The notes under the pieces were generated by a model. The model saw only the letters and a program-made list of their open reading frames with translations, had not been told where the DNA came from and did not search any database. This document shows, piece after piece, positions 4,869 through 6,422 of a DNA stretch of 6,422 nt. Source of the stretch: Deltaproteobacteria bacterium. GTDB taxonomy: Bacteria; Bdellovibrionota_C; UBA2361; JAAYZI01. A program made the position numbers and the translations under genes. The first letter of the stretch is position 1. Each line of letters starts with the position of its first letter. The stretch is from assembly GCA_012514925.1 (NCBI GenBank), contig JAAYZI010000119.1, positions 1-6,422 of the forward strand, given 5' to 3'.

Positions 4869-6422
4869 ATGTTAAAAATTAAACATTTTCACCTATCCAT
4901 GGCACTTCTTTCAGCGACCTTACTTTGCAGGTCCGCTTGGGGGCCATTACAGGCGTTCGCCCAAGAAGATCCAGCTATCGACGAAGAAAAATACGCCAAG
5001 GATTCAACCACCGAAATCAATGTAAAAAACGCCGATCTGGCGGCGATCATCCGGATCTTCAGCAAAAAAACTAAAAGAAACTACATTCTCGATGAACGTG
5101 TTTCAGGCAAAGTTTCGATTTACCTGCCCGGACGTGTGTCTTCAGCCGAAGCCATACGCATCTTGGACGCGGTGCTTAGCCTTAAAGGTTTTACAGCTGT
5201 GCCGATTGGAGAGAATCTTTGGAAGATTATCCCCGCTCGTGAAGCCAAGCAGACCACCATTCTCACCGTTGACCAGATCGAGGGCCGCGGTTCGCCATCT
5301 GTAGTAACGCGCATGATGCCCTTGAAATACATCGAAGCACAAGAAGTTGTGCAGCTGGTGACTCCACTAATCTCGGCCAATGGTATGGTCACGGCTTACA
5401 CTGGGACCAACTCGTTGATGTTGATTGACTCCGAAGAGAACATTCAACGCCTAAGCCAAATTATCAGCGCCGTAGATGTGCCCTTTCGCGACCGCGAGAT
5501 GACCATGATTCCGATCAAACACGCGGTTGCCGCCGATATAGCAAAAACTATTAACGAGATCCTAGGCGAACCGGGCCAGCAAAATGGCGCTGCGACAGCC
5601 GCCCAAGGCTTGGACTTTATACGCACCCGCATGACAGATCCGGGCGTGCCGCCAAGTATCGGCAAAGCCGCCCAGTCACAATCAGGCAGCGCCAGCATCA
5701 CAGTCTCAGCCCGCGCTCGCCAACCTAAAATAATTGCCGACGAGCGCACAAACTCCTTAATTGTTGTTGCGGATGAAGATACCACTGCGCGTATTCGCGC
5801 CCTAACACATGAGCTAGATAGCGCAGTAGACCTCTCCGGCGTTCAGTACTATCTTTACCGCTGCCATTACGCACGTGCCGAGGATCTTTCTGAGGTGTTG
5901 GCTGGGCTGATCGGGCAAAGCAGCGGCGGAGCTCCCCGCACGTCCTCCCAGACTTCTGGATTTAGCGAAAGCAGCAGCTTCAGCGGGACAGGGCAAGGGT
6001 TCGGAAGCACCCAAGGGCTTGGTCGTGACCGGCTCTCCAGACAACGCCGCGACCCTGGACAGTCGTTTAGCTCCCAAAAACGTTCCGGGGTCACATCTGT
6101 TCAACTCGGCGAGGCGATTTCTATAACAGCCGACCCTGCCACCAATTCGCTTATTATTCACGCCAGTAAGCCGGACTATGAAAAAGTTTTGGACCTCCTC
6201 AAAAAGCTAGACATCAAGCGCAGACAGGTATTGGTGGAAGCGATGCTGCTCGAAGTCGGAGTTGATCGGGATGTGCAACTTTCCACGGAGTTTATTGCTT
6301 CGACTGGTGGAACCGACGGCGGGGTTATGGCCATCAACAATTCCGGCCAGCTCACCCAGCTCCTAACAGATCCGAGCAAGCTTTCCCAATTTTCCGTGGC
6401 GGCTGCTAGTGCCGGTACGCTC
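4869..6422 (+). CDS. gspD: Type II secretion system secretin GspD (3'-partial)
   Basis: GspD forms the multimeric outer-membrane channel through which folded T2SS substrates leave the periplasm. The frame is open from the ATG at 4869 to the window edge (518 residues seen; full-length GspD is usually 650-800 or more). A Sec signal peptide spans 1-31 or so (KIKH, then MALLSATLL; likely cleavage at AFA/QED). N0 is about 46-125 (STTEINVKNADLAAIIRIF, YILDERVSGKVSIYLPG). N1 is about 143-205 (MMPLKYIEAQEVVQLVTPLI, GTNSLMLIDSEENIQRL). N2 is about 210-320 (MIPIKHAVAADIAKTINEIL, IADERTNSLIVVADE), split by a ~50-residue insert at 235-285. N3 is about 324-450 (VQYYLYRCHYARAEDLSEVL, ITADPATNSLIIHASKPDYE), split by a Ser/Gly/Arg-rich loop at about 350-410. 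The secretin core begins near 452 (RQVLVEAMLLEVGVD). The gene starts 8 bp after the gspC stop with no clear ribosome binding site, suggesting translational coupling. The N0-N1-N2-N3 order separates it from the type III and PilQ secretins. Confidence 0.93.
   Translation, partial: MLKIKHFHLSMALLSATLLCRSAWGPLQAFAQEDPAIDEEKYAKDSTTEINVKNADLAAIIRIFSKKTKRNYILDERVSGKVSIYLPGRVSSAEAIRILDAVLSLKGFTAVPIGENLWKIIPAREAKQTTILTVDQIEGRGSPSVVTRMMPLKYIEAQEVVQLVTPLISANGMVTAYTGTNSLMLIDSEENIQRLSQIISAVDVPFRDREMTMIPIKHAVAADIAKTINEILGEPGQQNGAATAAQGLDFIRTRMTDPGVPPSIGKAAQSQSGSASITVSARARQPKIIADERTNSLIVVADEDTTARIRALTHELDSAVDLSGVQYYLYRCHYARAEDLSEVLAGLIGQSSGGAPRTSSQTSGFSESSSFSGTGQGFGSTQGLGRDRLSRQRRDPGQSFSSQKRSGVTSVQLGEAISITADPATNSLIIHASKPDYEKVLDLLKKLDIKRRQVLVEAMLLEVGVDRDVQLSTEFIASTGGTDGGVMAINNSGQLTQLLTDPSKLSQFSVAAASAGTL

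Noticed and set aside
5444..6161. Minus-strand open frames of 113 and 115 codons inside gspD
   Set aside because: They lie opposite well-conserved N2 and N3 secretin domains whose frame is continuous; no protein-like features are seen.

Overview
The window is from a Gram-negative (diderm) bacterium. It encodes an outer-membrane-type lipoprotein of the BamD family and the first two genes of a type II secretion system (T2SS). Base composition looks close to balanced. The style of the DXS, GspC (HR plus PDZ domains) and GspD sequences fits a deltaproteobacterial-type lineage (Bdellovibrionota, Myxococcota, SAR324 and relatives). That placement is an impression from the protein sequences, not a computed result.

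All six supported genes lie on the + strand. (1) 1-1593 is the C-terminal ~85% of dxs, the first enzyme of the MEP isoprenoid pathway, cut by the left window edge. (2) 1764-2210 is a small, helix-rich soluble protein of unknown function, preceded by a 170-bp gap with a 20-bp imperfect palindrome. (3) 2345-2635 is a 96-residue protein of unknown function behind a strong AAGGAG ribosome binding site. (4) 2746-3897 is a lipoprotein with a BamD-like TPR region and an unusual ~170-residue C-terminal extension. (5) 3958-4860 is gspC, the inner-membrane T2SS protein. (6) 4869-6422 is gspD, the outer-membrane secretin, which stays open to the right window edge and lacks most of its pore-forming domain here.

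The right half reads as an envelope and secretion block. GspC spans the inner membrane and, in known systems, contacts the periplasmic N-domains of GspD through its HR domain. A secretin needs outer-membrane targeting, so a TPR lipoprotein encoded just upstream is either the cell's BamD or a dedicated assembly factor for the secretin. gspC and gspD are only 8 bp apart and are probably co-transcribed. The 60-bp gap before gspC holds at most a weak hairpin, so bamD-gspC-gspD may be one unit. The left half (dxs and the two orphans) shows no evident functional link to secretion.

I found no RNA genes, insertion sequences, CRISPR arrays or phage genes. The least explained items are the BamD-like protein's C-terminal extension, the two orphan proteins, the palindrome at 1680-1699, and the lack of usable Shine-Dalgarno sequences at bamD, gspC and gspD while both orphan genes have one.
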